64,000 nucleotides of DNA. Source: JAJPJE01 sp963724985 (lineage in GTDB: Bacteria > Acidobacteriota > Terriglobia > Terriglobales > Acidobacteriaceae). How positions within the stretch are numbered: the first letter of the stretch is position 1; each line of letters starts with the position of its first letter. The stretch lies in contig CAVRWV010000025.1 in NCBI GenBank assembly GCA_963724985.1, positions 62,001-126,000 of the forward strand, in the 5' to 3' direction. Shown here piece by piece: positions 9,194 to 17,907 of the stretch. The notes under the pieces are model-generated. The model saw only the letters and a program-made list of their open reading frames with translations. It was not told the origin of the DNA and did not search any database. Both the position numbers and the translations under genes were made by a program.

Positions 9194-10273
9194 CAGCGAG
9201 CCTCCGAGTCGCGGACAAGGACGGCGTCGGCAGAATCGAACGAAAATTCCTCTTCCTCGCCGAGAGCGGACTGTCCGGAGAGGCGTGCGTTCAAAGTGAG
9301 TCCCGATGCGCAGCGCATCTGAACTGAGTTGGTGGCGCCAAGAAAAGACTGGTTGAGAACGGCAGCAGTGAAACGAACGCGATCGGAAGAACACGCTAGA
9401 CGGATCGCTTCGGGTCGGAGCGAGAATACGGCTTTGCCGTCGGGCGCAGAGCAAGGGAATACGATCGGCGCGCACGCGGCAATCCCGTTGCGTACTTCGC
9501 ATTTCAGAAGATTGCTCTGGCCGAGGAAGCTGGCGACGTAAGAAGTCGCCGGGCGCGAGTAGATCTCGCGGGGCGGCGCGACTTGCTCCAATAGACCGTT
9601 GCGCAGGAGCGCGATGCGATCGGACATCGCCATGGCTTCCTGCTGATCGTGCGTAACGAAGATGAAGGTGATGCCAACTTCGCGCTGAAGCGCTTTCAGT
9701 TCGACCTGCATTTGCGTGCGCAGATTGGCATCGAGCGCGGAGAGCGGCTCGTCGAGCAGCAACAGGCGAGGACGATTGACCAATGCACGGGCGAGCGCGA
9801 TGCGCTGCTGCTGGCCGCCGCTGATCTTCGCCGGACGAGCGGAGGCGAATGTATCCATCTTCACCATGGCAAGCGATTCAGTCACGCGCTGCTTGATCTC
9901 GGCTTCCCCGACCCGTGCGATTCGGAGTCCGTAAGCCACGTTTTCGAAAACAGAAAGATGTGGAAACAGCGCGTACTGTTGAAAGACGGTGTTCACACGC
10001 CGGCGGAATGGTGGGAGCAGGTCGAGGCGTTCGCCCGCCATCCAGAGTTCGCCTTCGTCAGGAAGTTCGAATCCGGCGATCAGACGCAGGAGCGTGGTTT
10101 TGCCCGATCCGCTTTCGCCGAGAATCGTTAGGAATTCGCCCTCGGCAATCTCAAGCGAGAAATTGCGCAGGACGGTGTTTTTGCCAGAAGCACTTGGTGA
10201 CCGAGCGAACCTCGAGCAGCGGCGCAGCTACCGCGGAAACTGCAGCGATCGCGGGTTGAGCGTCTGTAGCCAT
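9193..10273 (-). CDS. potA: Polyamine ABC transporter ATP-binding protein PotA-like (apparent frameshift)
   Basis: The visible motifs are Walker A GESGSGKTT, signature SGGQQQRIALARAL, Walker B LLLLDEPLSALD and the H-loop VTHDQQEAM, followed by a C-terminal TOBE-like segment ending near SEAR. The reading starts at the ATG at 10273 (MATDAQPAIA), passes through LLEVRSVTKCF, and then loses frame near 10186. One base too many separates TGCTTC from GGCAAAAACACC; removing it restores GKNTVLRNFSLEIAEGE and the Walker A. Both sides are well conserved, so I annotate one gene. It lies 5 bases after potD and overlaps potB by one base. Confidence 0.88.
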
Positions 10274-10278
10274 TTTGC

Positions 10279-11345
10279 TTACTGAGCGGCCTTCACTTCG
10301 TTCCAGATCTCGTTGTACTTCGCGCGGCGCGGAACGTTCTGCCAGAAGTAAATGCGCTTCTGGTAGGCGTCCACGTCGTCGAGATGCAGGCTCTGTTTCT
10401 CGGCGGCAGTCATGAACTGCGCAGCGCCCGGATTGGCAGGCGCGTAGCCGGTCACGTCGGTGACCTTCTTCTGCGTCTGCGCCTGGATCATGAATTCGAT
10501 GAATTGCAGCGCCAGCTCCTTGTTGTCACTGGCGGAGGTGATCATGAGGTGGTCGATCCAGCCGGTCGTGTTTTCCTTGGGAATTACTTCGCCAATGGGG
10601 AAATGTCTGCTTTCGCAACTGGTTGGTCATGAGAGGCCAGCCCATGGCCGCGACGACTTCGCGGTTCTGAAACAGGTTGGTGAGTTCTCCGCCGGTGGTC
10701 CACATCTTGCGGATGTTCGGTTTCAAGTTCAAGCAGCTTCTGTTTCACGTTCGCGAGTTGCGCGTCGCTCAGATTGTAGAGGTGCGCAGGATCGGGCTGG
10801 TCGTAGCCGAGTAACTGCGCGGCCATGTAAACGGTGGAGAGATCATCCCAGACAGAGATCTTGCCACGATACTTCGGGTCCCATAGAACGTTCCAGCTAT
10901 CGGGCGGCGTGGTGAAAACGCTCGCATCGTAGAGGAGCGGGTTCGGTCCCCACATGAATGGAACGCCATACGTCTTCCCGCCAAATCTCACCACGGTGAG
11001 TGAAGTGAGGGCAGGCGAGAGCTGACTGTACGAAGGTATCTTCGACAGATCGAGAGGTGCGGCCAGGCCAGCCGTGGCGATCGAAGTAGCGACATCGCTC
11101 GAGGGAGAGATGACGTCGTAGTTGCTGGCGCTGCCGCCGCGCAGCTTGGCGACCAGTTCATCGCTCGATCCCATGTAGGAGGCAGAGACCTTGCAGTGGT
11201 ACTTCTGTTCGAACTCGTGAACAAAAGATGGGTCAGCGTAACCTTCCCAGACGAGCAGGCTAAGAGTAGGCGTCTTCTTAGCACAACTACAAAGCGTTCC
11301 CAGTAGAAACAGCAATGCCACAGCTTTGATGATCGCAAGTCTCAT
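10279..11345 (-). CDS. potD: Polyamine-binding lipoprotein PotD-like (two apparent frameshifts)
   Basis: A periplasmic solute-binding protein with a lipoprotein signal (LLFLLGTLCSCAKK; lipobox LCSC, lipidated Cys about residue 19-21). The body contains SLLVWEGYADPSFVHEFEQKY, as in PotD/PotF proteins. The frame breaks near 10727 (an extra base after GAACTT; the continuation reads KPNIRKMWTTGGELTN). It breaks again at the C run complementary to 10597-10600 (the continuation reads IGEVIPKENTTGWIDHLM). The last part ends FWQNVPRRAKYNEIWNEVKAAQ. Its ATG overlaps the stop of the amidohydrolase by four bases. Confidence 0.88.
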
Positions 11346-13090
11346 GGGTGCCCCTCGGTGGCTGCTGTCTGAGCCCTGAACTCGTTTGATTCGTACACCG
11401 GTTTGCCTCCGACCACGGTCATCAGTACCTTCGTATCGCGGAGTTGATGCGGATCGACCGTGAACAAGTCTTGCGAAACGATGATGAAGTCGGCGAGTTT
11501 GTCCGGCTCAATCGAACCTTCTGCCTTTTCTCGATGGCCGGCATAGGCGGCGTCGAGGGTATAGGCGCGAATCGCGGCCGCAAGCGAAATGCGCTGTTCC
11601 GGCAGCCAGCCACCGGCAGGAGTTCGGTCGACAGTTTCGCGTGTGACAGCGTTCTGCAATCCAAACCACGGATTGATTGTCACTACGGGCCAATCGCTGC
11701 CGAAGGCGAGCACGCCGCCAGTCGATGAGATGCTCTTCCAGACCCAGGCGCGCGACGCGCGATCGGGACCGGCGTTCACCGCCCAAACTTTCAGCGTGTC
11801 GTCATCGGGATACGCGTGCAGCGGCTGAAAGCTGGCAATGACTCGCTCTTTTCCAAAGCGCGGAATGTCAGCGGCGGTGATGGTCTCGATGTGTTCGACA
11901 CGATCGCGAGCGTCGGTAGTCTTGTTGGTGCGCTCGGCTTCGGCGTAGGTATCGAGGGCGAGATGCACAGCACGATCGCCAATAGCGTGCGTGAAGACCT
12001 GGTATCCGCGGCGATCGAGTTCCAGCACGGCAGCCTTGTATTTCTCGGGATTCCAAAAAAGTGCGCCGCTGGTGCTGGGATCATCCGAGTAGGGAGTGAA
12101 CATCGCAGCCGTGTGCGATTCCACTACGCCGTCGAGCATAGTCTTCACTACACCGCCTGAGATCCACTCGTCGTCATACGTGCGACGCGCATTGTCGATG
12201 ATCTGCATCTTCTCCGGTGTGAGTTCCGGCGGATCGAGAAAGTAAGCCACATAGAAACGAAGCGTGAGTTCGCCGCGCTTGCGTAACTCGGAGTAAAGGT
12301 CCAGATATTCGAAATCCTGGCCAGCACTGTGTACGCGCGTCAGTCCCAACTGATTTGCATGACGGATACCTTGCGCCAACGCGGCGAGTCGCTGTTCGCG
12401 AGTAGGCGGTGGAACCTTATTCGCAACAAGGTCACCCGCATCTTCCTTCAGAGCGCCAGTGGGCTCACCTTTGGCGTCGCGAACGATGATGCCATTCGGG
12501 GGATTGGGCGTGTTGCGGCCGATGCCTGCGATCGCGAGAGCCTTGCTGTTCGCCCAGAAAGTGTGCCCGTCGTAGCCTTCGATGAATGCGGGGCGATCGG
12601 GAACAACGGCGTCGAGCATTTCTTTCGTCGGAAGGCCGCCCGTGTTAGGGAAGTGAGCGTACGACCAGCCGCGCCCGAGAACCCATGCATCATTCGGATG
12701 AGAAGCAGCGAATTGCTTGATCATTCGCTGAACGTCCGCGAGATTCTTCGCGTCTTCAACGTTGACTCTCTGCAAACTCAAAGAGCCGTCCATGAAGTGG
12801 ACGTGACAATCCTCGAATCCGGGAAGCACGAGGCGATGTTGCGCATCGACGGTGCGCGTGGCGGGACCGGCGAGCGCTTTGATTTCAGTCGTCGATCCGA
12901 CGGCGAGAATCTTGCCGTCTCGAACTGCCATCGCTTCCGCCCATGGCTGCTTCTCGTTCACGGTATAGATCCGGGCGTCGACCACGATCAGGTCGGCAGA
13001 CTTCAGTTCATCGGCTGTCGCAATCCAAGACACAACGCAGAACAGGATTGGACAAAGGAAACGGAAACCAATTCCAAGCATGCGGCCCAT
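11342..13090 (-). CDS. Exported YtcJ-like amidohydrolase (amidohydrolase family 3)
   Basis: A 582-residue metal-dependent hydrolase. Residues 1-26 form a signal peptide. The N-terminal beta-sandwich part DLIVVDARIYTVNEKQPWAEAMAV leads into the metal-binding HVHF motif (EDCHVHFMDG) near residue 95. Further metal or catalytic signatures include HAIGDRAVH near residue 370 and the late GSDWPV. The family (YtcJ, N-substituted formamide deformylase) hydrolyses amide or formamide bonds. Sitting between the regulator and potD and coupled to potD by an ATGA overlap, it might release amines from N-acylated polyamines; that role is inference. Confidence 0.85.
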   Translation of the reverse strand: MGRMLGIGFRFLCPILFCVVSWIATADELKSADLIVVDARIYTVNEKQPWAEAMAVRDGKILAVGSTTEIKALAGPATRTVDAQHRLVLPGFEDCHVHFMDGSLSLQRVNVEDAKNLADVQRMIKQFAASHPNDAWVLGRGWSYAHFPNTGGLPTKEMLDAVVPDRPAFIEGYDGHTFWANSKALAIAGIGRNTPNPPNGIIVRDAKGEPTGALKEDAGDLVANKVPPPTREQRLAALAQGIRHANQLGLTRVHSAGQDFEYLDLYSELRKRGELTLRFYVAYFLDPPELTPEKMQIIDNARRTYDDEWISGGVVKTMLDGVVESHTAAMFTPYSDDPSTSGALFWNPEKYKAAVLELDRRGYQVFTHAIGDRAVHLALDTYAEAERTNKTTDARDRVEHIETITAADIPRFGKERVIASFQPLHAYPDDDTLKVWAVNAGPDRASRAWVWKSISSTGGVLAFGSDWPVVTINPWFGLQNAVTRETVDRTPAGGWLPEQRISLAAAIRAYTLDAAYAGHREKAEGSIEPDKLADFIIVSQDLFTVDPHQLRDTKVLMTVVGGKPVYESNEFRAQTAATEGHP

Positions 13091-13136
13091 ATACCTGGTT
13101 TGCTCCCCTATATTTCAGAAAAAAAACAAAGCGCCG

Positions 13137-13967
13137 CTAGAAGGTAGGCGGCGTATTGATCCACATCACCACGGTCTGACGCTTGCCGGGATTATGCCAC
13201 TCATGAGGCGTGCCGCTATCGAAATAAAGACTGTCGCCAGGAGTGAGCGTGTACTTCTGTCCCGCAATGGAAATTTCTAATTGGCCCTGCAGCACATGGA
13301 GGAATTCTTCTCCATTATGTGAGTAGGCACTGCCGCTGCCTGCGCCCGGAGCGATGCGAAAAATGTGAGGCTCCATGGTGGTGTTACCCCATGCGAGCAA
13401 TTCCATCTGAACGCCGGGACCAGCGCCGAGTTTCTTGCGATCCTTGGGACGAACCAAATAAGGATTCGTTTGCGACGGTTGGAATAGATCGAGAACGTTG
13501 ATCTTGTAGAAGTGCGCGAGCTTGCGCAGCGTGCCCACCGACGCGCTCATCTGCGAGCGCTCCAACGCGCTGAGGAATCCGGTCGATATTCCAATGGCAG
13601 AGGCGGCTTGCTGCAAGGAAAGTTTGCGTTCACTGCGGACTCGACGGAGTAGCGATCCGAGGCCGGTTCCATTCGAAGGGGCTGGAGACGATTCCAAGAA
13701 TGGAAGGCTACCTCCGCGTTTTAATAGCTCCGCAATGGCAAGGGCGTTTAGTCCTCGTTGCTTCCGTAGAAAACGCGCGCGCTTCAGTACGCGCACGTCT
13801 TCGGAGCTATAGAGGCGGTATTTGCTGTTCGTGCGCTTGGGACGAATTACGCCCAGCCGCTCCCATGACCGGATCACCGTGGCCGAGATACCGACCAGGC
13901 GTGCGACATCACCGATCTTCAGGTAAGTCGTTTTCTGCCCGACTTGAAACTTCTCGGAGTCGCTCAA
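13137..13967 (-). CDS. Transcription regulator with fused MerR HTH, XRE HTH and cupin domains
   Basis: A 276-residue protein with three domains in order. A MerR-type winged helix occupies about residues 14-82 (YLKIGDVARLVGISATVIRSWERLG). An XRE/Cro-type HTH occupies about 104-160 (LLRRVRSERKLSLQQAASAIGISTGFLSALER). A C-terminal cupin occupies about 195-272 (HNGEEFLHVLQGQLEI ... GDSLYFDSGTPHEWHN). XRE-cupin proteins such as PuuR control polyamine genes, so it probably senses a polyamine or intermediate and controls the unit it heads. The added MerR domain is unusual. Its promoter region holds a perfect dyad around TATAAT (14004-14028), a likely autoregulatory site. Confidence 0.9.
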   Translation of the reverse strand: MSDSEKFQVGQKTTYLKIGDVARLVGISATVIRSWERLGVIRPKRTNSKYRLYSSEDVRVLKRARFLRKQRGLNALAIAELLKRGGSLPFLESSPAPSNGTGLGSLLRRVRSERKLSLQQAASAIGISTGFLSALERSQMSASVGTLRKLAHFYKINVLDLFQPSQTNPYLVRPKDRKKLGAGPGVQMELLAWGNTTMEPHIFRIAPGAGSGSAYSHNGEEFLHVLQGQLEISIAGQKYTLTPGDSLYFDSGTPHEWHNPGKRQTVVMWINTPPTF

Positions 13968-14003
13968 GTGCGAATTTCCTTGACACCTAAAACTCTGTTC
14001 TCT

Positions 14004-14028
14004 AACCTTGCGCGATTATAGCAAGGTT
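14004..14028 (-). promoter_or_regulatory. Promoter with overlapping dyad operator for the polyamine regulator operon
   Basis: On the minus strand a perfect -10 box TATAAT (complement of 14015-14020) lies inside the inverted repeat AACCTTG (14004-14010) / CAAGGTT (14022-14028). TTGCCG lies 19 bases upstream as a possible -35, a spacer length used at MerR-controlled promoters. The start codon of the regulator at 13967 is about 48 bases downstream. The dyad also lies upstream of the divergent TonB receptor gene, so one bound protein could affect both directions. Confidence 0.65.
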
Positions 14029-14122
14029 TGTTGTTGTCTCGGCAAGCCGTTTTCCAAGGTGGTGGGGACCGCCGGGTACTTCGTCAGAGAGCATCTGGTC
14101 GTTGGGGAATATGGAGCTGCGC

Positions 14123-17100
14123 ATGGGACGTAACTTGCGTTTCTTTTTCGCCTGCACGTTGTTTGCTGTCTTCTTTTCCGCGGCGTCGCTCGCCGACACA
14201 ACTGGTCGCGTGCTTGGTCGCGTGACTGATCCTTCCGGCGCGATTGTTCCGAACGCCAAAGTCACGCTGGTCAACGAAGATACTGGTCAGTCGCGAACTG
14301 CTCAGACTGACGACAGTGGAGACTACAACTTCATACAGGTCCCCGTGGGGAACTATCGTCTGGAGACGGAGCTGACTGGCTTCAAGAAAAGCATTCAGCG
14401 CGGCATCGTCCTGCAACTGAACCAGGTGTTGACGCTCAACGTGACGCTCGCGCTAGGCGCGACTCAAGAAGTCGTCGATGTGAGTTCGGAAGCGCCGCAG
14501 GTAGACACCACCAGCACGCAACTGGGCGCGGTGGTGAATGATCGCGCCGTCTCGGAATTGCCGCTCAACGCGCGCGATACCTACCAGTTTCTGCAATTGC
14601 AGCCTGGAGTGCAATCGCAACTCGGCAGCAGTGGCAGCACTTTTTATGGCAGCGATAAGGCTGGTTCGGTGTCCGTGAATGGCGGCCGTGGTCGCGCGAA
14701 TGACTTCAACGTAAATGGCGGCGATGCGAACGATCAGTTCGTGAACCTGCCGACCGTGCAGCCAAGTCCCGACACGATCGAAGAATTCAAGGTGATCACG
14801 AACACGTTTGACGCGGAGTATGGGCGGAATTCCGGCTCAGTCGTTAACGTCGTGACCAAGTCGGGGACTAATAACTTTCATGGCAACGTGTACGAGTATT
14901 TTCGAAATACCGATCTGAATGCGCAGGGGTACTTCAATACGGTCAAGCCGCAGTCGAACCAAAACCAGTTCGGCGGAACACTGGGCGGTCCGATCAAGAA
15001 AGACCGCGCATTCTTCTTTGGATCGTATGAAGGGCGCAGGGTGCGGCAGGGTGTTTCCGGTCAGAACGTTCCGGTGCCGGACAGCAGTGAGCGGCAGGGA
15101 GATTTCTCGGCCGGCAGCACATTCGGCGGAACCCTGACCGATCCGTTCCTCGCGGATGTAATCAACGCGCGCGGCAACGGGGCTTGCGGCACGGCAATCG
15201 CGACGGCCACGGGATCGCAAGCGGCTGCCGGGGAGAATTGGTCGGATATCTTTCCGAACAATGTGATTCCCACTTCCTGTATGGATCCGGTCGCGGCGAA
15301 CCTGATGAACAATTACATCCCGATGGCGAATCGCGCGGGAGGGTACTACCAGGCAGTTCCGGTCAGCCGAGATACTCAGGATCAGTTCACGACCCGCTTT
15401 GATTACCGCATCAACAAGGATCAGAACTTCTCCGCTTATTACTACTTCACCGACGACAATAATTTCCAGCCATTCAATAATTTCCAGGCTGGAGGAGCGA
15501 CAGTCCCGGGATTCGGTGGGCTTGTCGACTCGCGCTTTCAGCAAATCAACTTAAGTCACACGTGGACGCTGAGCAATTCGTTGGTGAACGAAGGGCGCTT
15601 CACTTACATGCGTGAAGGGCAGGGGACATTCCAACACCCGGAAACCACGGGCGCGATTCCGAGCTTCTGTTCGAGCGATACCCAGGCGGTGTGCTTCACA
15701 GGGACCACGGACGTGCCCGCGGCGTTCACCGCGAATGGCCTTGATGCGGCCAATCCGAAGTATGGAATCACGCCCGGACTGCCTGCGGGCCACACCAGCT
15801 TGCCGTTTATTTCAATCGGCGGCGGGGCGGTCATCGGCAATAACTTCGAGGGTGAACTTCCGCAGGTCGGGAACACCTTAACCTGGGCAGACAATCTGAG
15901 TTGGGTGAAAGGAAATCACACGCTCAAATTTGGCGCGGATGTGCAGCGCTCGCTCTTTGATCAGACCCTCTACTACAACGTGAACGGCTGGTATACGTTC
16001 GACAGCACTGGATACAACGCGCTGAGTTACGACAGCAATTATCCGGGGTTTCTGCTCGGATTAGCCGACGCGTACTCGCAGGGGTCGGCTCAGACGGAAC
16101 ATGTTCGAACCACGGGACTCTCATTGTTCGCGCAAGATAGCTGGAAGATGAAGCCAAACTTGACGTTGAATTACGGTCTGCGCTGGGAATTAACAACTCC
16201 ACTGACCGATGCTCTGGGACACGTGCAGACATTCCGCCCGGGCGAGAACAGCACCAAGTATCCATGTACCAACACTCCGATCGAAAATTGTCCGACGGGG
16301 CTGGTTGTGCCCGGAGATCCAGGAGTGCCTGCTGGATTGACGTCGACCTACTACAAGGCGTTCGCACCGCGAATTGGTCTTGCATACAGTCCTGATTTCA
16401 ACGATGGCTTCTTCGCGAAACTGTTTGGCCGCCAGGGAACGACCAGTATCCGCACTGGTTGGGGCATGTTCTATAACCCGATGGAGCAGTTAGTGCTCGA
16501 GCAATTCGGCGCGGAGCCGCCATTCGGCAGCAGCCCAGGTTTTAACAACACGCTGTTCAACACGCCGTTCATTCAGCAGGACGGCACACAGATTCCGAAC
16601 GGCTTTAATGGCATTCTGACTCCGCAAGCCGGACAGGATCCGGGATGGAGCAACTACAAGCCGATTCTGATGTACGGCGATTTTCAGCCGCATCTGCGTA
16701 CGCAGTATTCCGTGCAGTACAACTTCACTGTCCAGCGTGAACTGGCGCGAGATGTGATGTTACAGATCGGCTACGTGGGCTCGCAGGGGCATCGTCTGCT
16801 TGCTTCCCACGACATCAATCCGTCCAATCCGCAAACGTGTTTGGACATCATAAGCATCGCGAATAACGATCCGAATGCAGTGACAGATGGGTCCGGCAAC
16901 CAGACCACGTGCGGACCCTATTCTCAAGATGCGCCGTTTCTCGTGAATGTACCGAACGGAATGAACTTCCATTTGCCAAACGGCCAGACAGTCGCGGGTT
17001 CGGGACAGACGCTTCACTTTGTCGGATTGCGACCCTATTCGTCGCCGAATTGCAACTGGAACAGCGGGGTCGGTTGTCCGACCGATGGAACGCCGATTTT

Positions 17101-17836
17101 CACGAACATCTTTGCCGAAGACACAATCGCGAATTCGGCTTATAACGCCCTACAGGTGATGCTGGAAAAACGCTTCTCGCACGGACTGCAATTGCAGGCG
17201 GCATACACCTGGAGTAAGTCGCTCGACTGGGCGTCCAGCTTTGAGGAAACCCTGAACCCCTACGACTTCAAGGCAAGCCGGGCGCTTTCCCTGTTCAACG
17301 CCCCGCAGCGTTTCGTCATCAATTACTACTGGGAACTTCCCACCGGCAAGCACGACGGCTGGGTAGGGAAGGTCGTCGACAACTGGGCGATCTCTGGTAT
17401 CACGCAGTTCCAGAGCGGATTTCCGATTCGCCTGCAGACGCAGGATGACAACGAACTGATCAGCAGCTTGTTCTTCATCGGGACGGGCGCGCCCCAGATG
17501 ACAGGCACGAAGATGGCTGTCCTCAATCCAAAGAAGTCGGATACTCACCTGTATCTGGATCCGACGCAATTCAACGATCCGGCGCTGGGAACGTTTGCGA
17601 CGACGCCGCGTTCGCTTTGCTGCGGTCCGGGTACGAATCAGTGGGATATGTCGTTATCGAAGCGGCTGCCGATTTCGGAATCGAAATATTTCCAGTTCCG
17701 CACCGATATTTTCAACGTATTCAACAAAACCCAGTTCTTCAATCCGGACGGAAACTTCTCCAACTCCACGTTTGGACAAGTTCTGCAGGCGCGTGATCCG
17801 CGTGAAATCCAGTTCGCGTTGAAGTTCTATTTCTAA
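14123..17836 (+). CDS. Oar-type TonB-dependent outer-membrane receptor with carboxypeptidase-regulatory-like N-terminus
   Basis: An outer-membrane receptor of about 1237 residues. I prefer the ATG at 14123 because GGAG lies six bases before it; an ATG at 14111 and a TTG at 14102 are in frame. It opens with a signal peptide (FFFACTLFAVFFSAASLA), then a CarboxypepD_reg-like beta-sandwich (GRVLGRVTDPSGAIVPNAKV ... TELTGFKK), a plug with VNGGRGRANDFNVNGGDAND, and a long barrel ending in FALKFYF with terminal Phe. This is the acidobacterial Oar-like type, whose ligands are mostly unknown. It stands divergent to the polyamine regulator and ahead of the catabolic genes, so import of an amine-containing compound is plausible. 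Confidence 0.92.
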   Translation: MGRNLRFFFACTLFAVFFSAASLADTTGRVLGRVTDPSGAIVPNAKVTLVNEDTGQSRTAQTDDSGDYNFIQVPVGNYRLETELTGFKKSIQRGIVLQLNQVLTLNVTLALGATQEVVDVSSEAPQVDTTSTQLGAVVNDRAVSELPLNARDTYQFLQLQPGVQSQLGSSGSTFYGSDKAGSVSVNGGRGRANDFNVNGGDANDQFVNLPTVQPSPDTIEEFKVITNTFDAEYGRNSGSVVNVVTKSGTNNFHGNVYEYFRNTDLNAQGYFNTVKPQSNQNQFGGTLGGPIKKDRAFFFGSYEGRRVRQGVSGQNVPVPDSSERQGDFSAGSTFGGTLTDPFLADVINARGNGACGTAIATATGSQAAAGENWSDIFPNNVIPTSCMDPVAANLMNNYIPMANRAGGYYQAVPVSRDTQDQFTTRFDYRINKDQNFSAYYYFTDDNNFQPFNNFQAGGATVPGFGGLVDSRFQQINLSHTWTLSNSLVNEGRFTYMREGQGTFQHPETTGAIPSFCSSDTQAVCFTGTTDVPAAFTANGLDAANPKYGITPGLPAGHTSLPFISIGGGAVIGNNFEGELPQVGNTLTWADNLSWVKGNHTLKFGADVQRSLFDQTLYYNVNGWYTFDSTGYNALSYDSNYPGFLLGLADAYSQGSAQTEHVRTTGLSLFAQDSWKMKPNLTLNYGLRWELTTPLTDALGHVQTFRPGENSTKYPCTNTPIENCPTGLVVPGDPGVPAGLTSTYYKAFAPRIGLAYSPDFNDGFFAKLFGRQGTTSIRTGWGMFYNPMEQLVLEQFGAEPPFGSSPGFNNTLFNTPFIQQDGTQIPNGFNGILTPQAGQDPGWSNYKPILMYGDFQPHLRTQYSVQYNFTVQRELARDVMLQIGYVGSQGHRLLASHDINPSNPQTCLDIISIANNDPNAVTDGSGNQTTCGPYSQDAPFLVNVPNGMNFHLPNGQTVAGSGQTLHFVGLRPYSSPNCNWNSGVGCPTDGTPIFTNIFAEDTIANSAYNALQVMLEKRFSHGLQLQAAYTWSKSLDWASSFEETLNPYDFKASRALSLFNAPQRFVINYYWELPTGKHDGWVGKVVDNWAISGITQFQSGFPIRLQTQDDNELISSLFFIGTGAPQMTGTKMAVLNPKKSDTHLYLDPTQFNDPALGTFATTPRSLCCGPGTNQWDMSLSKRLPISESKYFQFRTDIFNVFNKTQFFNPDGNFSNSTFGQVLQARDPREIQFALKFYF

Positions 17837-17849
17837 CAGTTCGATTTGA

Positions 17850-17872
17850 GCGCGGGGGCATGACCTCCGCGC
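17850..17872 (+). terminator. Hairpin after the TonB receptor gene
   Basis: GCGCGGGGG (17850-17858) pairs with CCTCCGCGC (17864-17872) over nine base pairs with one G-T wobble and a five-base loop, followed by ATTCTTC. It lies 14 bases after the receptor stop and 35 bases before the next start, so it may terminate or attenuate read-through into the aminotransferase gene. Confidence 0.6.
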
Positions 17873-17907
17873 ATTCTTCGCGATAAGAGACAGTAGTTGG
17901 AGGAATT

